From Bondarzewia mesenterica (lineage: Eukaryota > Basidiomycota > Agaricomycetes > Russulales > Bondarzewiaceae), in contig SGPL01000025.1 in NCBI GenBank assembly GCA_004802705.1, positions 1 through 64,000 on the forward strand: DNA of 64,000 nt. The letters are read 5' to 3'. This document shows, in pieces, positions 46,501 to 56,732 of this stretch; position 1 is the first letter of the stretch; every line of letters starts with the position of its first letter. The notes under the pieces are model-generated. The model ran no database searches and was not told the DNA's origin. It worked only from the letters and a program-made list of their open reading frames with translations. A program made the position numbers and the translations under genes.

Positions 46501-46956
46501 TGACTGTTGTCCCTCCCCGTCTGAGTGTTGATTGAACTCGTCCTGCTGGGGCCACTCAGCCTCAAGCCGATGCTGCTCCAAGTGGACATCCAGGTCCTGT
46601 TCTGTCTGCGTAACATCTGAGTCTGTGAGTATGGATATATACAAAAATGAGAAAATATATAAGACGCAGCGGAAACTTACCGCAAAATTCACACTCCTTC
46701 CGGCAGCTGCACTGGGCGGCCGACTAGAGAGCCGGCTGCCTGACTGCGGGGCGCTATTGACACCACCTGCATGGGAAGCCTGCGAGGAAGATACCAATAA
46801 AGCTGACCCTTGTCCAGCACGTCCATCGATGACTGCTTTGCGGGACTCTTGAAAGCGGTCCCCCCTGTGGTTATAATAAGTCTGCTTGCTGCATGGTGTT
46901 AGTACCCCTCCGTGATATTTTATACAGTCACATTGATAGTTTTTTTTTTTTTGCAT
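43562..46956 (-). pseudogene. Plavaka-like transposase
   Basis: N-terminal Cys/His cluster (CDCIKYHGGVLTPC, then TYYNHR), an intron near 46622-46680, and a long acidic segment. Then the family core: YTGPYADRETCAFCSEPRYD, EYRTIPIGPFLQAQKASEQS, MCLMFSIDGAQLYEKKMSDC, WIYIWILLDRRPDQHYKKRH, LPGGFIPGPNHPKNLDSFIF, LGLYHLAAIQNEGGFVIWDA and GHGGKHGCRRHCGF. Downstream exons continue with DLMHLIALNLPDILLRLWRS, RFAVLVDNVWKAHGKAV, AWEYLTWIFGYSP and LQVAYQLLTTFCDDFE, ending in an acidic MDMDMDIDSD tail. The IDGAQLY and DCWIYIW blocks point to Plavaka rather than Tnp2. TGA codons at 45244-45246 (after GFLG) and near 44938 interrupt the frame, both consistent with CGA-to-TGA change. Start at 46956 is the Met nearest the Cys motif. 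Confidence 0.75.
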
Positions 46957-47695
46957 TTCAGTTTGGTTGAGCACCAGTGGAAACCATAGTAGAGAAAGAC
47001 ACAGTCTCGCACTCGACACAGTGATAGTGGAGAAGGACGAACTTGGGTAACTCGAGCTCGAGACTGTTGACATTAGACAAAGAGCACGCACGGGAGAGGC
47101 AGACTCATCACCGCAACTGCATGTTTACAACGCGGAATGAATGAGGCATTCGTTTAGAGGGCTTACACCATACAGGAAGTAGCTGGCGGCGCTGCATGCA
47201 GAGTCGCCTGCAGACTCCAGAGCGCGGTGCAGACTCCACTCACACAGGCACGTGTCACTTGGCACCACAAATTGGAAATAGCCGGTGCGAGCGCCTGCAT
47301 TTTAGCAGATTTTAACGAGATCTCCCTGTATCCTACGGTACACCTGTACTTTAGCCTGCAAGCCCCTGGACCGAATTCTCACTGGGGTTGAGGTCTGATC
47401 CGATTTGCGGTAGTCCAGTCATCGGGTTGTCAGTTCATCAGTCTGCCCTAACCTAGTACTACCTTAGATAGCTAGTCCAACCGGCAAATGAAGCAAATGC
47501 GGCCGAGGTTGCTTGCAAGCATTTGAGATGCTATGAAGGAGTTTAATGGTCGGCGACGAACAGTTCAAGTGGGTGGTAGTGGTGAGGAGTCCAACTAAGC
47601 TGATATAATTACTATACAGTGTATCTAGTGACATGGATAGTTACAGATGATGTGCAGGACGCGAAACGATTTTTTTTACGATTTTTTGCGATTTT

Positions 47696-48885
47696 TTACG
47701 ATTTTTTTGATGTCTGATCCGATTTCTGGTAGAAAAACGACCTTCTCCGGAGGTCTCTGCGATTTCCGGTAGTCAGACGGCACCACAGGGCACCCCCCAG
47801 CTCATGGTAGTTTGCATGTTTTGGCGGAACATACATTTTGGTTGGTTGCCGGGGGTCCTGTCCAAACGCGCTGTTCCCACGCTGCGGAGAAGACGTCAAC
47901 ATTACAAAAGTTCCGAAACTGTCCTCCTGTGTTTCTGTGTGCTCCGTGTGTCGACCTCGCCGCCCCTTGGCCAGCACCAAGGAATACATGTACTTGTAAA
48001 TCTTGTGAATCGACTCGCGTTGCATCCCTGCTGCGTCCTTGTACTCAAGACCGCCAGGCTGACGTCGCGTTGTGTAACCTTCATGGGCAGCGGCATTCCC
48101 TTTGTCACGGATGGTGCCAGTGCCATAGACCATTTTTGGAGTTTCCCTGTCGAGCAACTCGCGGTCCTCCTTGTTCAACCAACATGTCCAACATCTCCCA
48201 GCACTAATCCTGTTCATCAGCTGGTCCTTGTTCAGGCATGGTGGATCAAAATCAGAGCTCTTCAGGTTTGAGCTCATAGACTTTAGCCATGCATTTGTGG
48301 GGCTCATCAAGTGCCATGCAATGATTAATACAATAGGGAATAGTAGAGGAGTACAATGAGCAGATTGACAGGAAAATGAGCTCCAGCTACGCACACCAAA
48401 ATAAATGGCAGTCTGGAGAAGATCACTCACATAATCAAGTGATTTGGAGAGCTTGATAACTTGATTTTTGAGCTCAATAAATTCATTCTCGAGCCCAATG
48501 TTAGATGCTTTCAGGTCAGCGAATCATTCTTTGTGATCAGCTTTCGATATCTCATGCTCGGCCCAGATCTAGGCATCGGTATATGAGCTTTGCGGTCATC
48601 ACTAACACGGAAAGGGACAACGTACTAGCGCAAGTTCTTGGAAAAGCTAGGCGTCAAAGCATGAGGCGTGAGGTCTTCGATGGAATGAAGTTGGAAGAGA
48701 CCACACACAATTTGGATATCGGTAGATTGGCTAGATTGTTCAGGAGGACCATGCTGTAGAGGAGGGAGAACGGACGAAGATGAACTGGGGTCTGGCGTAG
48801 GCTCAGCATCTTTAGCCATCCGCCGCTTCTTCTCTGTGAAAATTGAAGATGCGGATGATGCGTGAACAGCGGAAACGAGATCCAA
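47696..48885 (-). pseudogene. Conserved hypothetical coiled-coil protein, 3' end running into the transposon
   Basis: The minus strand starts MDLVSAVHASSASSIFTEKK, has a coiled coil (ADLKASNIGLENEFIELKNQ), an intron near 48270-48430, and a C-terminal block PPCLNKDQLMNRISAGRCWT, then GTGTIRDKGNAAAHEGYTTR. I associate this block with unnamed Agaricomycete proteins but cannot name it. A TGA near 48527 (KE-stop-FADLK) looks like a CGA-to-TGA change. The frame runs without a stop across the target-site duplication at 47861 and ends inside the outer transposon at 47696, so its last ~55 codons are transposon-derived. The original stop may have been lost on insertion. Upstream splicing is uncertain. 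Confidence 0.5.
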
Positions 48886-50015
48886 TACTGCCCGTACTCA
48901 CTCTTCTTGGACTTCGGCTTCGTGGCAATCTCAAATTGCGATACTACTTAGCGTCACGTCTGCAAAATTCAATTTGCGCAGTTCCAAGATCGTTTGGTCT
49001 AGGGATGGGGATGATCATTTTGCAGCGTTTCGGATAACATTGTGCAGTGGTTCAGATTTTGATCATCAGCGGTATGGGAGTCCCGCGGTCAGCACCGCCG
49101 TCAGGAGCAGGACAGCAGAACTATCAATCCATAGGGGAAGCCTGCCCCTAAGTTGAAGCTCCGCGCCGTCGCCACTGCTTCGGCACGAAAGATCGCGATC
49201 ACGTGGCAAAAGGATACGCCTTTAATCCACCGTCTGAGCCTCCGGTCGTCACGGTCCAGTTCTTCACGTCCGCTGACACCAGAATCCGGCTACGCTTTCA
49301 GAAGCTGCTCTTGCGAACCCTAATATAAATACCTCATACGAAGGTCGCCGGCACGCAGAGCAGGAGCTCCACCGAACGGTAGGCGGAGCGACATGCCTAT
49401 GCCTGACCTTGACCGCAGCTTCATGTGCTGAATGTCGGATTTATCTTCACAGGGTCGCAGCGCTCGTGTGCCCATCAGGACTAAAGGGCTTTGGGCATCC
49501 ACAGCACCCCTCGCAAAGATTGCAAGCGGGCCCGTGAGTGTGAGCACTCTCATACGGGTACTACCTCCCATCGCCGCCCCTTCTTCTGAGTTGATAGCGA
49601 ACCCTACCTTTCACATCTTTCCCGTAATACTGTATCCTCCTCGGCGCGCGGTCTCTTCGTTCACATATCACAGTTTTCATCCTTGACATGAAATATGCAT
49701 AACTTCTGATAACTGACTTCATGCGCAACTCTCTGTGTGTTGTTGATTGAGCTCGAGTTAAACGACCGTTAAACTTCGTTCCTGAGGGACTCAGTGGTGC
49801 GTCATAGCCATGACATACTTGACGTTCTCCCGCAAAGTTAACCTCAATAATGAATTCCTAGTAAGTAGTACAGTACAAACAACACCACTTTGGTGATAAC
49901 CAGATACTTGAAGCACAAGCATTTACAACATCATAGCGTAGGGAATACAAAGCGGGAGAGCGTGTGACCAATAAATAAGGAAATGCAATGAATGATACAG
50001 ACCTCGTGGATTAAA
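48886..50015. other. Intergenic, no gene seen
   Basis: About 1.1 kb with short frames on both strands (longest near 49320-49686), none with recognisable signatures. Confidence 0.5.
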
Positions 50016-51152
50016 TTAAACAGTCGTGAGAACCGGCTGCCAGGTACCATACCCCGTCTCTTCGAGGTGGTGGAGGATAACCCGGTCCCATGGGATATGG
50101 ATAGCATTTGCCTATAATATGCAGGCAATGAGTGGAACGCGCTGAGGACAAAACAAGTCACAAAACTTACCGCAAGGAAGTGGACAATTGCTCGTGCGAT
50201 ACGGCGGGAGAAGCTCTGCATATTGATGTACCGTCCGTGATCATGGTTCTGTCCGCTCACTGGAATTTCATACATAAGAGACCGGAACCCGTTCCACTAC
50301 AAATTGAAACCCCGATTCGATGAGCAAATGATCCTTCACTCAACCCCGCGCGCTGGTGGCACTCACCCGGACCTTCAACATCAGCCTTCCTCGATGATCT
50401 GTCTTGAGGTCATGGAACGTGTACTCATGGCTGCTTGACAGGCGAACGTTCCCCATTGCCTCGCTCAGGGACACACCGGAGCGGTAAGAGTTCTTGACTT
50501 TGAATTTGACATGCATCCCGCCGACTCGTCGGTAGCCATCCACTTGGACCATCGGCGCTTGCATTGGCATCTGCATTGGCATCGGTGCATATAGTGATGA
50601 CGTCGACGACCGCCTGGGACGTTTGCTGTATTGCGATGGGAAGGGTGTCATGGCTGGCGCGGGAGCCGTGAGCACCGATGAAGGTGGCGGGACATATGCG
50701 CCAGTGCTCCGCGTCCTTGGACGCTCATCGAGCGGATAGTAATCGTCGCTTTGCGGGGAGTCGTCGAACGCTGGACGAGATAGAGACGGACCACGATTCT
50801 TGAGAATCGACTTCGGTTGCTGGGAAAGAAGAGGAGGGTTTGGGGACGGAGGGTGCTGCTCACGTGTGCTGTACTGCTGGTGTATCTGACCAGGAGGAAA
50901 GGGAGGATAGTGTTGTTGTGGGAAGGGCTGGGAGGAGTTGAACGGTGGCACGTCAAGCCGAGGACCTGCAGTCGCCGGACGGATGGGTGCGCCTCTCACC
51001 TCTTGATATCCACCACCATTCGCGTATGGATCATTGAATTGGCCCGCAGTGTGATACTGATTATCGAATCCAAAGCCAACCTGCCCGGTGGAAGAGAATG
51101 ATGGGCGGCGTGAAGTAGCAGCCGCCCTGGGCCAGTCTTCATAGTAGGCCAT
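50016..51152 (-). CDS. Conserved fungal protein of unknown function with C-terminal conserved domain
   Basis: Exons on the minus strand: 51152-50367, 50296-50171 and 50111-50016; the introns are 70 and 59 nt with clean GT-AG borders. The N-terminal two thirds is disordered, rich in Pro, Gln and Ser. The C-terminal ~110 residues are well-formed: HVKFKVKNSYRSGVSLSEAM, VRLSSSHEYTFHDLKTDHRG, RLMLKVRWNGFRSLMYEIPV, INMQSFSRRIARAIVHFLA, IPWDRVILHHLEETGYGTW. Fungal proteins with this C-terminal module are common; I believe it carries a DUF number (DUF6741-like) but that is from memory and uncertain. Function unknown. No frame breaks. Confidence 0.7.
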
Positions 51153-54100
51153 CACAGTTCAATAGTGGTATGATTCTTGAAATCCGAAAAGGTGATGAAA
51201 TTGAAGGGCAGAGAGTTGTGGGGAATGAGTTGAGATGCGGTAGCGGTGAGATAGAAAGCCAGCAGTAAGATGGGAAAGATCCGGGGACTGAACACGAGCA
51301 GGAGAGGGGGTTTTATAGATATTAAGAAAAAGGGGTTATGTGGCGAGTGATTTAACAAAGAGGTAGAGTGACCAAGGGAAGTAGCAAGGGCGCCTCGAGG
51401 ACGAGGTTCTGAACAATAGTTCCGGGGGATTGATACGTCAATGCGCGTTCTTTCCTTGCGGCCCCAATACGCTTGCATGTACCCCCTGCAGAAAGTAACT
51501 TGATCACAGTAACGCCGTCATAGCCGTTAGTGTGGTCAAGCACGTTCGCAAATGGCACGCCCTAGGCCCAACATGCGGACAGAGGAAGGATCAAAAGTCA
51601 TGGTAGCATACACGCTAGCACAAGAACTAGTTATTTAAATAACGAACGGATTGCCCAGTAATAGCTCCTGCCATCTGTCTCTGTAGCCCCACAGATCTGG
51701 AGCAAGGATATGGAGACGGACAAAGGCGGAATCCTGGTGTTCTGTTATACCGTCGCCAGCGGCAGCCACTGATCAGGCTTGTCATGATTCAGACCTAGAG
51801 TTTGATTGCGCGGGAGAGCCTCGATAAGTACTGCCGTGGAGGAGTCCACTGTACTTTCACGGTCAGGCTACTGTGGGGTATCCAAATGCGAGTCGAAGCA
51901 AAGCCACGACTCGGTCCTCGGAGGCCGCAACAGTGCCGCAACTTTCGGCGCGTCTTCAACGCCACTCACGCGTCGTCACGCTCATGAGTCACGCGGCTCG
52001 CCGTCACACTTGGCTCTTCCATGGTGGCTTTCACACCGCGCTAGGCTTCGCTCAACACTCATGAAACTACCTGCTTGACTATTCCTCTTTGTAACGATTT
52101 TTTTTTAACAATTCCTGGTCGTACGACGCTATATTTGTTGTTTTTCAAGATTGGCGGTCCGATGAATGCGTATATGCGTATATATATCACGACTTCTACT
52201 TGTATCAAACTCCGTCCTTTCATTCCAGCCCTAGATCTATCCATTCGCTGTGTCAACTGTCAATTCAGCTCTATTTTGGCACTGCTTGCGGTTATGTGGC
52301 AATTTGCTATTTCATCCAGGACTGTGCCGCCCTCCCCCTGAAGCATAGCTTCGTGTCAGTCCGTATCTCTGTTCCTCCCAACTAGTCCCAACCTGCTATC
52401 AACTGCCAACTACACCTGCCAGAACGGGCTGCCCTATTCAGCGCTTGTCTTGTCTACCATCTTCCTGATTTTGTGCACCCCCCTAGCTGCAGGATTCATG
52501 CACTTGACCTTGTTACGTGCCTTGCTAGTACCCAGGTTCTGGATCCCAGTCGCTTTAATACCTCGTCAAGCCAACGATGGACCTTTTATCTCTCAACGCA
52601 GAATATCGTCCATGTAGGGCGGCACGCAGTCTTCATCCATCCATTTTCACAAATAGGCCTACATTTCTTGGATCCGGAATTATCAGTTAGGAGCCCTGTC
52701 GGACCTGTCCTTGCGGATCGTCTGGAGAAATGTGCATGGTAACGAACAACTCGCTCAACGAAGATATCCGGTTTACTATCCTAATTCGTAGGCTGCCGAC
52801 CTAGATTTTTGCAAGTTATCTCAACCGGAAGTTGCCTCATTGATTTTACCCCGGAGGATAAACACGACAAGTTGTTGTGTTGAAAGGTGTCGGAGGGTAC
52901 GTTCACTGTTTTGGGTTCCCTCATCCGCGTCATTCTACTACACTTTTGACGCTTGTGAGCTTATTAGGTTCCAAGGACATGACGAATGGTGTTCCACTTC
53001 CCCGGCTGCCTCTCTTCAATCGTTACATCGTGTTTGATACAATCATAAGTCATTGAACTCAAAACATGACCAACGCTGATAGTCCGAAGATATGATGTGC
53101 GGGTACAGGACGTATCCTATTTCCACAGCTTTGCATTTTTGTCATATATCATCTCTTTCAGATTCTTCCAATGACGCTAACTCTTCTGACTCATATGATA
53201 AGCCAACATACTGCATTTTTGAATGCCTTGACACTTGTGCCAACATCATTCTTCTGACAGATGTCTCCTTCTCGCTGTCTCCAAGACTTAGTGCATGCGC
53301 AATGACCTTCAAGGCCGACGCGGTACGTACGTATCTCGCTTCTTGGTCACATCACTATCGGCCTGCAGGCTACTTATACTTAGCCACAGATTTGCATGTT
53401 TGCTGCGAGATGCCTCTTTGGGCCTTCCTTGCAAAGTTTCCTGCTGCATTGATTACATTTGCATCATAGCGATGGGATCTATATTTGAATGTGCGTCATG
53501 CGACTACTTTGCATGCAGGGAGATGCAGGGTCGGGTGACGCATCTTTTCATTTAGAAGCGTCATGGTTGCCATTGGTATATAGCCAGCCAGGATGCGACG
53601 ATGCATGCCAACTAACCCGTATGGCATAAAAGGGTCGTTGATTCGGTGAGTGCTATCTCCGCAGGCCACATAGCTCCCTTGACACCGTCTTTAATGTGAA
53701 TGGTTAGAAATTTTACTTCGATCAGCGACAGCGGATTCTATACCTCCAGTAAGTCAGCCTGGCTTTGTGATAGGTCTTGTCTCGTCTTCAAATGTCCACC
53801 TCATGTCTGACCGGCCTGACCTGCTGCACCCCGCTGTGGTCGATAAGGCTTTGTCTGTGAAATTGGAGGTCTGATTTAGTCTCTTCTTTCCGATAACTTG
53901 CAAGCATGGCAAGGAGGTGCCGCGGACAATGAGGTCATTCTGTGCGTATCACCTCTCGCACATCCGGCTTTTGTATGCAAGTTGCTGCAAGCGTTGAAAA
54001 CATCGAGCGGCTAGGCATACCCTTCACAGCTCATGCATGACACGGCCACGATTAGGTCTCGATATCAGGGAATGTCGATAGAAGACCGCATCTTCTCTTG

Positions 54101-54436
54101 TCCTAAGTTCCAGTGTGCGAATGTTCCGCTTTAAAAAAAAAATTACTGTATTGATGGGCTTGGTTTTATACGATGCCCTGTTTGCCTTCCTAAAAGACCA
54201 ATAAACTTTGCCTTAGAAGTAAGCGCACCTTTGTAGAGGCTACTTGCATTTTCAAATATTTGGGTCTTCGAACCGTCGTGATCGCCGATTGGCTCTCGAG
54301 CTTCAGCCACACTGACTGCTTCCGTCGAGTCCAAAGACAGTCGGTCCGCATGAATACGTAGTACCACGATGAGCTTCACGAACATCACTGTGGGTCGCCA
54401 TCCTTCATATCTTCCTCATCGTGCTGTACACTTACT
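51153..54436. other. Long gene-poor interval
   Basis: About 3.3 kb. It has scattered frames of 60-125 codons (for example 52473-52742, 53092-53469, and minus 54143-54388) with acceptor- and donor-like motifs but no protein family I recognise. It may be a decayed gene, a long UTR or plain spacer. Confidence 0.45.
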
Positions 54437-55553
54437 ATGATGGGTGCTCAGGATCCCGCGGGCGTACAAGCGCTCCTCGACACTCTTCGAAAGTCTCAGG
54501 CATTTGCGGATGCCATCAACTCGAACGGCAATGCCCCCACTACCTCTGCCTTGGATGCCCCACGCCCTTCAACCTCCACAGCATCTTCACAGTCTGGACC
54601 TAGCACCCTAACAAACAGCACGCATTATACGGCCGTGTCGTCTACGCCTGCACCATCGACGTCTGGCGCGCCCACGGTAGCGGAACTTCTTTCTCAGTTG
54701 CAGTCTTCTTCGAGCTTTGCGCCCGCAATACCACCCATATCTCGCCCGCAGGAACCCTCTGCCCCACCTGACCTTGCTACTGCCTTTCACGCACCTTCCA
54801 GTGCCTCGGCTTCTCACGTTTCTGAACAGCGCCCTCCAGCCATTGGTGTGTCCACACCCACGCCTCCCGCGCGAACACAAGATGTCCGTCTCTTCTCGTT
54901 CCAGCAGTCTCTCCCACATATAACCAAGCTCGTGGAAGACCGCAAGGTTGTTGATGCGGTGACGTCGGTGAGGATTCCCCCCTTGATTTCCGCGCACACG
55001 TGGACGTCGTGCTGAGGTTTTGGGGCGCGCGGATGGAGATGAAAAAAGAGCAAGAGAAATTGGAGAAGCAACTGTGGGAGGAGAGACTGGCCATCAAGAG
55101 GAAGCACGAAGAGAAGGTGAAAGTCGCGCGGACGAAGTATGTTTGCATGTCTTTTGCTGTGCCCTGCGACGGTCCCTTCCATAACATTTTCAGAGCGCAG
55201 ATGATAGGAGGATTGACCAAACACGAGGCGGATGTAAGTCTTGCTTCCGCCATCCATCAATGTCATGGAAGCGCGCTGATTTCCATCAAAATAAGACGAT
55301 GGCCGCTAGCTTTCGAAAGGAACTGAACAAGTTCGACCAGGAACGAGCACTTCGAGCCTGGGAGGGACTAATAGCAAAGCAGCAAAATGCACTAGAAGTT
55401 CTAGGGGTACCGACCATGTTCGTGACCGACAACAAAATGGATACAGAGGCTCGTATCTACTTCGATTCTGTTTGCGACAGCTCTGACGGGCCTTTACAGA
55501 AACAGCAGAGAGTGATGCAAGTGCTCGAAGGCGTGGTTGGGGGTGACAGTTGA
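54437..55553 (+). CDS. Unrecognised conserved protein with coiled coil
   Basis: ATG 54437 gives MMGAQDPAGVQALLDTLRKS. A Ser/Thr/Pro-rich linker follows, then SFQQSLPHITKLVEDRKVVD. After an intron near 54971-55017 comes a charged helix (KKEQEKLEKQLWEERLAIKR, KHEEKVKVARTK). After further introns come AQMIGGLTKHEAD, MAASFRKELNKFDQERALRA, WEGLIAKQQNALEVLGVPTM and a C-terminal KQQRVMQVLEGVV. The splice phase into the second exon does not quite fit, so a base may be wrong near 55017. A possible GC-AG intron lies between 55451 and 55498; without splicing the frame also stays open. The domain layout suggests a helical adaptor. I cannot name the family or a function. Confidence 0.65.
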
Positions 55554-56732
55554 CCGATGCCATACCCATTGCTTGTAAGCAATGAGCGGCGTAGTTGACA
55601 GTCTTCGACTTCGACTGTCCTGTGCCCAACAGATTCGAATCTTCTTAACCACTTGGATACCCTCGGAGATGAAGGGTGCTATAGAATCACTCGAGTGTAC
55701 ACGTTGGCCAGTATGTATGAATGCAATGATCACTTACAAACACGCACGGTACTTAGCAGACGAATGCTTCAGGCGAATGCAAAGCAGAAGGAGGCGCGTA
55801 TACATAGCGCGGTAAGCGATTGTCGCAATATCTTGCAAGCAGTTGGCGATAAGGTTTAAACCAACTAATCGAGATCTGGTCTTGAATCCCTCCTGAATCA
55901 TAATTAATTAGCAAGCGGTTCCGGGCCGGAACCGGGTCCAATTGCCGTATTCGGGATAAGGTGGTTCATCTTTTGGATGAATTTGCCATCGAATTTCACC
56001 TTTATCCTCCTTCGCTCTGCACCGAGCTGTCCAGAGCTCCATGAGATGTAAGTTGTAACCTCTAGTAGCTCCAGCGAGAATTGTCAGGAATGTGGGCCTG
56101 AACATGATGCACGACCCACGTTCGAAACGTTTGGAACGTTTGGAATGCTTCCGACAATAACGCCTTTGGTATGCACTTGAGAATCCAATTCTTGTGCTTA
56201 GCCTTACTGTATGCAGCGTAAACCTGGGGATCCACTGGATCCGGATCTTCAGTGGGGGGGAGATTTGAGAAGAGCCGCAGGCTTCAGAAAATCGGGGAGA
56301 ATCTTCCTTGGCCGATGGCGGATGAAGTCTGTTGGAGTCGTCTCCAGGGTTTGAGATGCGCGCTGCAGGCAGTGGCATGAACATCGTTCTCTACACATAA
56401 TAGAAGATGTTCGAACGGGTCCACCTATTTGCTTGTACCTCGGAAGTGAGTGTTGTAACGGGGACAAGATCAGGGTGTAGGTCGGGGAAAGAGAGTTCCG
56501 TCGCCCAACGTTCCACTCCGCCCCGGGCCGTCCCATTTCGAGTAAGAGCCTCCACGCATCTTCTCCAGAGTCTTACTGGCTGCCTACGATCGCGAGATGG
56601 ACAATATACTTAGCGAGGGAGAGCCGGACGCTCGTTTCGACTTATTATAATGCCACCACTCCATCTGAATCCCATGGCCTTTTCTCCAAGTTTCCCCCTC
56701 CCTTCTCCTCTCCCCTCTCGTCTCAGAGTGGA
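55554..56732. other. Intergenic, no clear gene
   Basis: A minus-strand frame (55908-56384) ends in a protein-like MELWTARCRAKEDKGEIRWQ, but no family is recognised and no splice model improves it. Otherwise promoter region of the hydrolase gene that follows. Confidence 0.4.

Larger units (their letters stand above)
40104..47386 (-). mobile_element. Plavaka-type DNA transposon nested in the outer element
   Basis: 7.3-kb element with inverted ends CCCAGTGAAAATTCGATC (left) and, reversed, CCCAGTGAGAATTCGGTC (right). The same GTTGAGG flanks it on both sides (40097-40103 and 47387-47393), read as a target duplication, though the exact TIR/TSD border could shift by one or two bases. It carries two genes on the minus strand, a Plavaka-like transposase (43562-46956) and an accessory protein (about 40770-43357). 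Plavaka elements are a CACTA-related lineage common in Agaricomycetes. Both genes carry nonsense codons, so this copy is not autonomous. Confidence 0.75.
39995..47860. mobile_element. Outer DNA transposon (TIR element) split by a nested insertion
   Basis: The two ends are inverted copies over about 36 bp, starting CAGGACCCCCGGCAACC and running to accaaaatgtatgttc. The left copy begins at 39995 and the right copy ends at 47860. Identical TCCAAA lies just outside both (39989-39994 and 47861-47866), a likely 6-bp target duplication, perhaps extendable by one base. Outside the nested element only about 580 bp belong to this transposon, with no coding capacity, so it is a MITE-like non-autonomous element. 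The superfamily is not clear. Confidence 0.7.

Noticed and set aside
45244..47091. Tnp2/CACTA transposase identity for the large minus-strand ORF
   Set aside because: The core reads IDGAQLY and DCWIYIW rather than the Tnp2 IDGLPL block, and the ends do not begin with CACTA; Plavaka-type fits better.
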